From Mucilaginibacter terrae (GTDB lineage Bacteria > Bacteroidota > Bacteroidia > Sphingobacteriales > Sphingobacteriaceae): a stretch of DNA of 64,000 nucleotides. This document shows, in pieces, positions 6,735-14,728 of this stretch (positions within the stretch are counted from its first letter, which is position 1; each line of letters starts with the position of its first letter). The translations under genes and the position numbers were made by a program. Under the pieces are notes generated by a model. The model ran no database searches, had not been told where the DNA came from, and worked only from the letters and a program-made list of their open reading frames with translations. The stretch covers positions 3,286,001 through 3,350,000 of the forward strand of contig NZ_JAVLVU010000001.1 of NCBI RefSeq assembly GCF_031951985.1, read 5' to 3'.

Positions 6735-9188
6735 TTACTTACTGTTTAAGGCAATTACACCGCTCTTTAACCCTTTAGCAGAGGCGGTAAACTCAATTTT
6801 ACCTGGCTTTTCGGCCGATTGTACTGTGGCTACCAGCATGCCGCTAAATGCGTTCATTTGTGGCTGATGGAATGGCTGTACATTAGTGGCATCGCCATTG
6901 GCAACCACTTTGTAAGTACCTGCACCGGTTACTTTAAAGCTGAGCAAATTGGTGGCATCGGGACATAAATTGCCATTGGCATCGCACACTTTGGCGGTGA
7001 TGTAAGAAAGGTCTTTACCATCGGCATCAAGTGTAGAACGGTCGGCTATTAACTCTATATGGTGAGGTTTGCCGGCGGTTTTAATAGTTTGCTCGGCGGC
7101 TACCTTGCCATTGGCATCATAAGCAACCACTTTAATGTTTCCGGGCTGATAAACCACATCCTTCCACATTAAGCGGTAGCGGGTTTGGTTGTTGGTTTTG
7201 CTCTTTTCCTGCTTGCCCATGCTTTTGCCGTTTACAAATAACTCAGCCGATGGATAGCTGGTGTAGCAAAATACCGGTGTGATTTGTCCTTCGCGGCCAG
7301 GGAAAGTCCAGTGTGGTAAAACGTGCAGGGTTGGTTTTTCGGTGTTCCACTTGGCGCGGTACAGGTAAAAGCGGTCTTTAGGCAAACCGGCCAAATCAAT
7401 AATGCCAAAATACGAGCTGTGCGACGGCCATTTGGTATCGTAAGGCGTAGGTTCGCCCAGGTAATCAAAACCGGTCCATACAAATTCGCCTATCACAAAT
7501 TTTATATCGTCTTGCTTTACAAATTCATCATCGGGTACTTGCGACCATGGACAGGCCTCAAAATCATATGATGAACTTTGGTTATCGTCATACATCTTTT
7601 CTTTAAAAAACTCAACCGGAAACTTGTAAACGCCTCTCGAACTAACGGTTGAAGCTGTTTCCGTACCCAGTATAAATCCTTGAGGGAGTTTTAGATTAGC
7701 TTCTTCGTAACGCGCTGGTTTATAGTTAAAACCGGCAATATCCATCACAGCTGCAAAGTTGTTGGTAAGGGCGGCATCAATTCTATCCATGCCAACAGTT
7801 ACCGGGCGGCTTGGGTCTTCGCGGTGGCAAATGTCCTGCAAAAACTTAGCTATCTTTTGGCCGTTCTTAGCGCCTTGATCAGGCACCTCGTTACCAATGC
7901 TCCACATAATTACGCTCGGGTGGTTTCGGTCGCGGTGCACCATATTAACAATATCTTTTTCGGCCCATTGGTCAAAATACTGGCTATAGCCGTTTTTTAC
8001 CTTAGGGGTTTTCCATTCGTCAAATGATTCTACCATCATCATAAAGCCCATCTCGTCGCAAAGTTCAACCAACTCGGGCGCCGGCATATTATGCGAGGTA
8101 CGAATGGCATCACAACCCATGTCTTTTAAAATGGTTAACTGGCGGCGTAAAGCAGCTTTGTTAATAGCCGCACCTAACGGACCTAAATCATGGTGATTAC
8201 ATACGCCTTTAAATTTGCGCGCCTTTCCGTTGAGGAAAAAGCCATTTCCAGCTTCGAATTTAATGGTGCGTATGCCAAATTTGGTGGTGTACTCATCAAC
8301 CAGTTTGCTGCCATCATACACCTTTGAGGTGGCTGTATAAAGCACGGGTGTTTCGGGCGACCATAGTTGCGGGTTTTTAACCGCGATGCTTTGTGAAAAT
8401 GTATTCAGGTCGGTAGCGGCCAAAGCCGATGAGCCTTCGGCAACGGTTTTACCCTGCGGATCGGTTATGGAAGTGACCAGTTTAAGCGGTTTGAATGAGC
8501 TGGCCGATATTTGGGTTTGCACCTGTACGCGGGCAAAATCTTTTTCAATAACCGGTGTGGTTACATAAGTTCCCCACACGGGGATGTGTGCATCATTAGT
8601 AACTACCAAATGCACGTTGCGGTACAAACCTGCACCAGGGTACCAGCGCGATGATTCGGGTTTGTTTTCGAGGCGAACGGCCAGAATATTATCGGCACCG
8701 GGTTTTAGAAAGTTGGTCACATCAAAGTGGAAAGAGTTGTAACCATAAGGCCACATGCCCACTTCTTTACCATTAATGTATACTTTGGCATTGCTCATGG
8801 CGCCATCAAAAATAAGCGAGGCTTTTTTGCCTGCCGCAAACTGCGGAGCGCTGAATTTGAGCCGGTACCAGCCAATACCAATAAACGGCAAACCACCTGT
8901 ACGTCCCGATTTTACCGTGGCATTTTTCTCGCCATTTTGTTCTATTTTAACTTTCTGAACGTCGTTATTGCCATCAAACGGCCCGGTTATAGCCCAGTCA
9001 TGCGGAATAGTAACGGTTTCCCATTTTTTATCATCAAAGGCCGGGTTAGCGGCATCCGTTTGTTCGCCGCGGGTAAAGGCCCAGCCTTTGCTTAAAAGGT
9101 ATTCTTTACGTTCCTGAGCTGTTGAAGTTTGGGTGTTAACAGTTAGTACTGCCTGGGTTAGCAGCGCAATAAGCAATAAACGTTTCAT
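6735..9188 (-). CDS. glycoside hydrolase family 2 (beta-galactosidase-like)
   Basis: The 817-residue protein carries a signal peptide and the GH2 domain order: a jelly-roll sugar-binding domain (about 30-205, with WYRLKFSAP and WYPGAGLYRNV), an immunoglobulin-like domain (about 205-310), a TIM barrel (about 312-600) and C-terminal Ig-like domains that look like the DUF4982 and Big families. The acid/base Glu is in SIGNEVPDQ and the nucleophile Glu in ILGTETAST. GH2 enzymes act on beta-galactosides, beta-glucuronides or beta-mannosides. With polygalacturonases and alpha-galactosidases alongside, galactose side chains or glucuronate decorations of pectin are the likely target. It lies 38 nt upstream of the GH97 gene in the operon. 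Confidence 0.9.
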   Translation of the reverse strand: MKRLLLIALLTQAVLTVNTQTSTAQERKEYLLSKGWAFTRGEQTDAANPAFDDKKWETVTIPHDWAITGPFDGNNDVQKVKIEQNGEKNATVKSGRTGGLPFIGIGWYRLKFSAPQFAAGKKASLIFDGAMSNAKVYINGKEVGMWPYGYNSFHFDVTNFLKPGADNILAVRLENKPESSRWYPGAGLYRNVHLVVTNDAHIPVWGTYVTTPVIEKDFARVQVQTQISASSFKPLKLVTSITDPQGKTVAEGSSALAATDLNTFSQSIAVKNPQLWSPETPVLYTATSKVYDGSKLVDEYTTKFGIRTIKFEAGNGFFLNGKARKFKGVCNHHDLGPLGAAINKAALRRQLTILKDMGCDAIRTSHNMPAPELVELCDEMGFMMMVESFDEWKTPKVKNGYSQYFDQWAEKDIVNMVHRDRNHPSVIMWSIGNEVPDQGAKNGQKIAKFLQDICHREDPSRPVTVGMDRIDAALTNNFAAVMDIAGFNYKPARYEEANLKLPQGFILGTETASTVSSRGVYKFPVEFFKEKMYDDNQSSSYDFEACPWSQVPDDEFVKQDDIKFVIGEFVWTGFDYLGEPTPYDTKWPSHSSYFGIIDLAGLPKDRFYLYRAKWNTEKPTLHVLPHWTFPGREGQITPVFCYTSYPSAELFVNGKSMGKQEKSKTNNQTRYRLMWKDVVYQPGNIKVVAYDANGKVAAEQTIKTAGKPHHIELIADRSTLDADGKDLSYITAKVCDANGNLCPDATNLLSFKVTGAGTYKVVANGDATNVQPFHQPQMNAFSGMLVATVQSAEKPGKIEFTASAKGLKSGVIALNSK

Positions 9189-9227
9189 TAATTAATTTAC
9201 GGGTTGGTGAGCCCGCAAATTACAAAT

Positions 9228-10481
9228 TTATTTTAAAGTGTAAGTTTGACCGTTAATCACCACATTTTGGAGCTTAACATCCTCATACACATTTTTGATG
9301 CCCGGTTTTTTAGCGGTTGCATCAATATTGGTAAACGTAATACCCGATACCTTATCATTAGGATTACCTTGTATTTGCGCCACCTGGTCGCACTCAATTT
9401 TAATGTTACGGATGGTAATATCGTTTACCATGCCGAAAGGTTTTTCGGTGCTGCCGCCCAGGTCAAAAAACTGTTTCCATGGGGCAATTTCAAATATCAC
9501 ACCTGCTTTGCCGGTAATGTTTTCAACAGTGATGTGCTCAAAGTGCTGGTAAGTATCGGGGCGCATTTTAAAACGGAACAGCGGGGTGCTGCTGTTTATT
9601 TTGCAGTTACGCATTACCACGTTACGGGCATGTATACTCTCGCTGCCAAATGTTAAGGCCGCGTGCGATTCGCCGAAGGTACAGCCTTCTACCAGCACGT
9701 TTTCCACAATGCCGTTTTCGGGCAGGGTATGGGCAGTAGGGCCTTTGCCGCCTTTAATACAAACGCCATCATCGTTTACCGAGATGTAGCAGTTGCGCAC
9801 GGTCACGTTTTTACAAACGTCAATATCTATGCCATCGGTACTTGGCGCAGGAACGGGTTTGTAGGGCGAGCGAATGTCGCAGCCCTCTATAAGCACATTA
9901 TTGCTTTGATAAAGGTGGGTGGTCCAAAAGCCTGAATTATGCAGCTTTACGTTTTTAATGGTCACGTTATTGCTGCCCCATATAAATACCAGGCGCGGGC
10001 GATGAACCTCCAGGTTGGTGGCCTCTTTGCCCACACGTTTCATCGAATCGCGGTAAAACCAAAAGTAGCTCCAGAATTTAGCGCCGTTACCATTAATAGT
10101 ACCCGGACCGGTGATGCTAAAGCCCGGCACCTTGTAAGCATTAACCAACGCCGCATAATAGTTTTGCGACCGGCCTTCCATACGCGAGGGGATAAGGGGG
10201 TAGTTGGCAATATTGTCCGATCCTTTTAACACCGCGCCTTGCTCTAACCGAAGCTTGGTTTTGGGTTTAAAGAATAATGCACCGCTCAAAAAGGTGCCTT
10301 TAGGAATAACTACAGTTCCACCTTTTTTTGCTGCTCTATCAATAACAGCCTGTATAGCTTTGGTGTTTAATTTGGTGCTGTCGCCGCCTTTAACACCGTA
10401 CCTGGTTATCACAAAATCTTGCGCACTCGATGTAAATGCGGCGGTGGCCATACAGGCAAGTAAAAACAGTTTCTTCATCAT
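9228..10481 (-). CDS. glycoside hydrolase family 28 (polygalacturonase-like)
   Basis: The 417-residue secreted protein folds as a right-handed parallel beta-helix, judged from the recurring short strands (ITGPGTINGNG, VTIKNVKLHNS, VTVRNCYIS). GH28 catalytic segments are visible as STDGIDID, NDDGVCIKGG and FRFKMRPD. The usual GHG segment is replaced by GESHAAL, so fine specificity may differ from classic endopolygalacturonases. GH28 enzymes hydrolyse galacturonan or rhamnogalacturonan backbones with inversion. A signal peptide (MMKKLFLLACMATAAFTSSA) directs export. The gene is third from last in the operon and is separated from the GH27 gene by 61 nt. Confidence 0.9.
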   Translation of the reverse strand: MMKKLFLLACMATAAFTSSAQDFVITRYGVKGGDSTKLNTKAIQAVIDRAAKKGGTVVIPKGTFLSGALFFKPKTKLRLEQGAVLKGSDNIANYPLIPSRMEGRSQNYYAALVNAYKVPGFSITGPGTINGNGAKFWSYFWFYRDSMKRVGKEATNLEVHRPRLVFIWGSNNVTIKNVKLHNSGFWTTHLYQSNNVLIEGCDIRSPYKPVPAPSTDGIDIDVCKNVTVRNCYISVNDDGVCIKGGKGPTAHTLPENGIVENVLVEGCTFGESHAALTFGSESIHARNVVMRNCKINSSTPLFRFKMRPDTYQHFEHITVENITGKAGVIFEIAPWKQFFDLGGSTEKPFGMVNDITIRNIKIECDQVAQIQGNPNDKVSGITFTNIDATAKKPGIKNVYEDVKLQNVVINGQTYTLK

Positions 10482-10542
10482 ATAATGAGTTAAACTTTGG
10501 TTTGCTTAATTGGATTAATGCCGGTTACCCGGTTATACTTAA

Positions 10543-11883
10543 TTATTTTAAACTGTATAAAACTGCGGATGTAGCCGCAACCTGGGCTGTTAGCTTTTTA
10601 TCGGCCGTGCCTACAGATTTTCCGCTCCACATATCAGTGATTTTTACTTTTTTGTTGATGCCTATTTCGGGTAAGTTTACCGACACCTCAATTAGGCCCG
10701 GCGTGTTGATCGTGTTAAACAATGCCAGGTAATGTTCGCCGGTTTTAGGATTAAACGAAGTGATAGCCACTTTGCCATCCTGTTGAAACACCTGCTTAAC
10801 ATCCGTACTCTCTTTGTGCATTTTAAGCACCGCTTTATTGGTAAGTAACGATAGGGTGAAAGGGTCTAAACTGGGCATATCGCCACCAAACATCAACGGT
10901 GAACGGAAGATGGTGAAGAGTGTCATTAAGCCATACTGCTGGTCTTTGGTTAAACGGGTTTGACGGTCGCCGCCGCGTTCGCCGCGTATAGAGATGCGGC
11001 CAAGAGGTATCATATCACAATCGGGCCAGGTGCCGGGTTTAATATACGGATACCAGCCTTGCGCCACTTTGAGCAGGTGCACTACGTCTTTCCATTGGTC
11101 CCATACATCGTCAACCATACGCCACATATTGGCATGGGTTGATACGTGGTCAGCTTTCTCCACCGGGGTTTCGCCTGGTGAGGTGCTCAGCACAATGGGC
11201 CTTCCGGTTTTGTCAATAGCTTTACGTATCAGCTCAATTTCGCCTTGGTGATAGGGGCGCGACAAGTCATCTATCTTAATAAAATCAACACCCCATGAGG
11301 CATAAAGCTCCATAATGGAGTTGTAGTATTCCTGTGCTCCGGGTTTATCGGCCACAATGGTATAATTATCGCGCAGCCAGGTGCATTGCATTTCGGTAGT
11401 ATAAATTTGGTCGGCAGTAATTTGGGTGCCTTTGATGGGCAGTTTTTTAGCTACGGCTTCTTTAGGCACACCGCGCATAATATGGATGCCAAATTTTAGT
11501 CCTTTGCTGTGTATATAATCGGCAAGGGCTTTAAAGCCAACGCCATTTGCTGCCGATGGAAAACGGTTGGTGGCCGGCAAGTAGCGACCGTAAGCATCCA
11601 TTACATAACGAGGGTCGGTTTGGTTGTAACCACCGGCTTTATCGTTCTCCACAAACCAACGGATATCAACCACAATGTATTCCCACCCCGATTTTTTAAG
11701 GTTAGCGGCCATATAATCGGTATTGGCCTTTACCTCGGCCTCGGTTACCGATGAACCGTAACAGTCCCAACTGTTCCAGCCCATGGGTGGGGTTTGAGCC
11801 CATTGTTTAAAACTTTGCTGGGCAAATACCTGCAAATAAAAAGCTAATAGCGCAACAAATACGGTTAAAAGTTTCTTCATCAT
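10543..11883 (-). CDS. glycoside hydrolase family 27 (alpha-galactosidase-like)
   Basis: The 446-residue protein has a signal peptide, then the GH27 hallmark TPPMGWNSWDCYG, a TIM barrel with the nucleophile Asp in DFIKIDDLS, and the acid/base region WRMVDDVWDQW. A C-terminal beta-sandwich follows. GH27 members remove terminal alpha-galactose, alpha-N-acetylgalactosamine or beta-L-arabinopyranose. The segment around RWFVENDKAGGYN, where arabinopyranosidase-type members are long, leaves the latter possible. In a pectin-type operon either side-chain sugar would make sense. A signal sequence suggests periplasmic or surface action. Confidence 0.88.
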   Translation of the reverse strand: MMKKLLTVFVALLAFYLQVFAQQSFKQWAQTPPMGWNSWDCYGSSVTEAEVKANTDYMAANLKKSGWEYIVVDIRWFVENDKAGGYNQTDPRYVMDAYGRYLPATNRFPSAANGVGFKALADYIHSKGLKFGIHIMRGVPKEAVAKKLPIKGTQITADQIYTTEMQCTWLRDNYTIVADKPGAQEYYNSIMELYASWGVDFIKIDDLSRPYHQGEIELIRKAIDKTGRPIVLSTSPGETPVEKADHVSTHANMWRMVDDVWDQWKDVVHLLKVAQGWYPYIKPGTWPDCDMIPLGRISIRGERGGDRQTRLTKDQQYGLMTLFTIFRSPLMFGGDMPSLDPFTLSLLTNKAVLKMHKESTDVKQVFQQDGKVAITSFNPKTGEHYLALFNTINTPGLIEVSVNLPEIGINKKVKITDMWSGKSVGTADKKLTAQVAATSAVLYSLK

Positions 11884-11958
11884 AAATAGTAGTACTTGGT
11901 TGATTTACACTTTTGCTCAAAGAGAGCTTTATAGGTGCAAGATGCTCATTTTTATGAA

Positions 11959-13479
11959 TTAATACGTAGTTTGTGTGCTGTTATTAAGCGAGTAGTCGGG
12001 CTTGCTGCCGTTAATCATTTTCACATTAGCAAACCTTACGTTCTGTGCATCATTTACTATCACCTTGCTACCATTGGGCATAATAATGTTATCAAACCTT
12101 ACATTTTTAAGCTTATGTGCCGGGTCTTTAAAACCGTTGATGTTGATAACCGGTTCTTTTATGGTAGCTGCTTTTAGATCGATGTTTTTGAATATAAAGT
12201 TTTCAAACGTAGGCGGCAGGGGTGCGGCGGCGCCATCATTATTATAATTAAGGGCCGAGAAGATAGTAATTTTGAGCAGCTGGCAATCGGTAACAGTTAC
12301 GTTTTTAACATAGCCGCCACGCTCTTTGGTGCCTTTAATTTGCATACCATTCAAGAGTGCTCCGGCAGTGCAATCCTGCACTAACACATCGCTCACCCCG
12401 CCCGACATTTCGCTGCCTATAGAGATGCCATGTCCTTTGGTAAAATTGCAATTGGTGATCTGCACATTACGGGTAGGCCTGCCAATAGTGTAACCCTCCG
12501 GGTTTTTGCCCGATTTAATGGCAATGCAATCATCGCCGGTTGAAAATGAACAATTGAAAATGTAGCTATCGTCAGACGAGTCGGGGTCTAAACCGTCGCC
12601 GTTGTGGGCTGTGCTTACTATATCTAAATCGTGGCAGCTTATACCTTTGCTGTAAATGTAATGGATTGTCCAGCAGGGCGCATCTTTAATTTGCAAGCCT
12701 TGCAACTCTACGTTCTGGCAGTTCATCAGCATAATTAAACGGCCACGGCTGCGCATGCCATGCTTATCTATCATAGCCTTACCCAGCGCGCCGCCCCCGC
12801 CGCTAATGGTACCCTCGCCTTTAATAGAAATTTGTTGGGTAGTGTAACCACCGTTACTATCCATGGTGCCGGCGTTAATCAGGCTGGCATAAGTTTTCAT
12901 TTCCCAACCCTCAAAACGGTTGTTGATGAACGGTTCATAATCTTCGGTATTAGGGCTGCCTTTCAGCGTGCCGCCTTTCTCAATTTGTAAGGTCATGCGG
13001 CTTTTTAAAAACAGTGCCCCGCTTACAAAGTTGCCTTCGGGTATGAGCACTGTACCGTACTCCGGGCACGCATCAATGGATTTTTGTATAGCTTTTGTGT
13101 TGATGGTTGAGCCATCACCCCTGGCTCCAAATTCGGTTATGTTGAGCACCTTGCCTTGCGGTGTGGTAGTAAACTTAACCGGCTTACTGTTGCCCGATAG
13201 TTTGCCATCGGCTCCTTCTGTTTTAACAACACAGTTATAAGCGGTTGAAGGTGTTAAACCCGTAAGCATGTAATTGCTCTTACTTACTGCACCTACTTCT
13301 TTTCCGTTAAGGATGATGTGATAGCGGACGGCTTGATCAGGCTTGTCCCAAACCAGCGTAGCAGATGCGGCAGAGAGTGTGCCCGGAGCTACAATAACTT
13401 GTTTGGGTGCTTTAGCCGCAAACGACACCACTACAACATGAGTAAAGCAAACAAGGAGTAAAAAGTATTTCTTCATCAA
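11959..13479 (-). CDS. glycoside hydrolase family 28 with N-terminal FnIII domain
   Basis: First gene of the leftward glycosidase operon. The 506 residues comprise a signal peptide, a fibronectin type III domain (about 25-108, SAASATLVWDKP to VKFTTTP) and a GH28 beta-helix. The full catalytic set is present: NGDGLDPDS, TGDDCIAIKSG, KGHGISIGSE and QIKGTKERGG. These segments match active polygalacturonases better than the second GH28 of the operon does. The FnIII domain is probably a spacer or surface-attachment module. Its promoter and operator lie at 13539-13582. Confidence 0.92.
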   Translation of the reverse strand: MMKKYFLLLVCFTHVVVVSFAAKAPKQVIVAPGTLSAASATLVWDKPDQAVRYHIILNGKEVGAVSKSNYMLTGLTPSTAYNCVVKTEGADGKLSGNSKPVKFTTTPQGKVLNITEFGARGDGSTINTKAIQKSIDACPEYGTVLIPEGNFVSGALFLKSRMTLQIEKGGTLKGSPNTEDYEPFINNRFEGWEMKTYASLINAGTMDSNGGYTTQQISIKGEGTISGGGGALGKAMIDKHGMRSRGRLIMLMNCQNVELQGLQIKDAPCWTIHYIYSKGISCHDLDIVSTAHNGDGLDPDSSDDSYIFNCSFSTGDDCIAIKSGKNPEGYTIGRPTRNVQITNCNFTKGHGISIGSEMSGGVSDVLVQDCTAGALLNGMQIKGTKERGGYVKNVTVTDCQLLKITIFSALNYNNDGAAAPLPPTFENFIFKNIDLKAATIKEPVININGFKDPAHKLKNVRFDNIIMPNGSKVIVNDAQNVRFANVKMINGSKPDYSLNNSTQTTY

Positions 13480-13538
13480 AGTGTGTTATTGTTGGTTTAA
13501 CAATTAGGCTAATGGCTTAACCGTGTTAATTGGCGGGG

Positions 13539-13582
13539 CAAAACTATGCGTTATGGGATAGAATGGCATCCTGCACTATCCT
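13539..13582 (-). promoter_or_regulatory. promoter and operator of the glycosidase operon
   Basis: On the minus strand 13539-13546 reads TAGTTTTG, a perfect TAnnTTTG -7 element, and 13568-13582 reads AGGATAGTGCAGGAT, a direct repeat of AGGAT with a 10-nt period. The operator covers the -33 position, as expected for an activator site. The same element with the same 22-nt offset to the -7 box stands at 94-137. No AraC-type or hybrid two-component regulator is encoded nearby. Confidence 0.65.
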
Positions 13583-13636
13583 TAACATTGCCGTTAAATA
13601 TTATGATTTATTTATATAGGATTAATCAATACTATC

Positions 13637-13644
13637 TATATTTG
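13637..13644 (+). promoter_or_regulatory. -7 element of the oxyR promoter
   Basis: TATATTTG matches TAnnTTTG and ends 16 nt before the oxyR ATG. The divergent arrangement leaves about 90 nt between this box and the oppositely directed -7 box of the glycosidase operon. Confidence 0.5.
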
Positions 13645-13660
13645 AACATAGATTTTAACT

Positions 13661-14596
13661 ATGACCATTACCCAGCTTGAATATATTGTTGCCGTAGATA
13701 CCTACAAAAGTTTCGTATTAGCCGCCGAAAAGTGCTTTGTTACCCAACCCACGTTAAGCATGCAGGTGCAAAAACTGGAGGATGTATTAGGCGTAAAAAT
13801 ATTTGACCGCACGCGCCAGCCTATTGTACCAACCGAAGTGGGCATGGAGATTATTACACAGGCCCGCGTTATGCTGGCCGAAAGCTATAAGATAAAAGAG
13901 ATTGTTACGGACAGGCAAAAGGAACTTTCGGGTGAGTTAAAGGTAGGTATTATTCCTACCATTGCACCTTACCTTTTACCCCGGATAATAGCCCGTTTTG
14001 TGGAGCAATATCCGCAGGTAAAGCTGGTAGTATGGGAGCAAAACACCGAAAACATTATTCAGCAGCTTAAACTGGGTACTATGGATTGCGGTATTATGTC
14101 TACACCGTTGCATGAGAGTAGTTTGATGGAGATTCCGGTGTTTTATGAAAACTTTGTGGCGTACGCCTCTAAAACCAGTAAGCTTTATAAAAAGAAAAAT
14201 ATTAGTCCCGAAGATATTGATGTAGAAGAACTCTGGGTGCTGGATGAAGGCCATTGCATGCGCGAGCAGGTGCTGAATATTTGCCAGCGCCGTAAATCAA
14301 CCAAAGGTTTTCAGCATTTTGAATATAACACCGGTAGCGTTGATACGCTGAAACGCATGGTAGACCAAAACGCGGGTGCCACCATATTGCCCGAATTGGC
14401 TTTAGATGATTTAAGCGATAAACAGCTCGACCGTATTCGCTACTTTAAAGCCCCCGAACCCGCCCGCGAGGTAAGTATTGTAATACAGCGCAACTTTTTA
14501 AAACGCCGCATGATTGAGGCTTTAAAGAACGAAATACTTCAGTTTATTCCTAAAAAGTTAAAGAGTAAAAAGAAAAAGGAAGTGATGGATATTTAG
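13661..14596 (+). CDS. oxyR: LysR-family hydrogen peroxide sensor OxyR
   Basis: The 311-residue regulator has an N-terminal LysR winged helix (residues 1-60, TQPTLSMQVQKLE) and a C-terminal substrate-like domain. Cys199 and Cys208 sit in DEGHC and LNIC, at the same numbers and spacing as the redox pair of the E. coli protein, and Thr100 is also present, so peroxide sensing through a disulphide is well supported. It activates antioxidant genes in other bacteria. Its targets are not visible here, though the next genes are for iron uptake, which peroxide stress regulation often touches. A lysine-rich tail (KKLKSKKKKE) is unusual but minor. Confidence 0.93.
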   Translation: MTITQLEYIVAVDTYKSFVLAAEKCFVTQPTLSMQVQKLEDVLGVKIFDRTRQPIVPTEVGMEIITQARVMLAESYKIKEIVTDRQKELSGELKVGIIPTIAPYLLPRIIARFVEQYPQVKLVVWEQNTENIIQQLKLGTMDCGIMSTPLHESSLMEIPVFYENFVAYASKTSKLYKKKNISPEDIDVEELWVLDEGHCMREQVLNICQRRKSTKGFQHFEYNTGSVDTLKRMVDQNAGATILPELALDDLSDKQLDRIRYFKAPEPAREVSIVIQRNFLKRRMIEALKNEILQFIPKKLKSKKKKEVMDI

Positions 14597-14644
14597 AAAT
14601 TGATTAGAGCCTGCCTTTTTTTAACTAACACAAAATTTATTATG

Positions 14645-14700
14645 CTTATTTAGAATAATTAAAAATAAGTTTCAATTTTAATGAGATTGTCATAGATTTG
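14645..14700 (+). promoter_or_regulatory. promoter with Fur-box-like palindrome before the TonB receptor
   Basis: TAGATTTG at 14693-14700 is a perfect -7 element. A 25-nt imperfect palindrome at 14645-14669 (CTTATTT arms at each end, AATAATT core) overlaps the upstream promoter region. Its AT-rich TTTAGAATAATT character resembles Fur operators in this phylum, so iron repression of the receptor is inferred. Confidence 0.5.
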
Positions 14701-14728
14701 TGGCCTAATTTATACTAAGTCCAAATAA

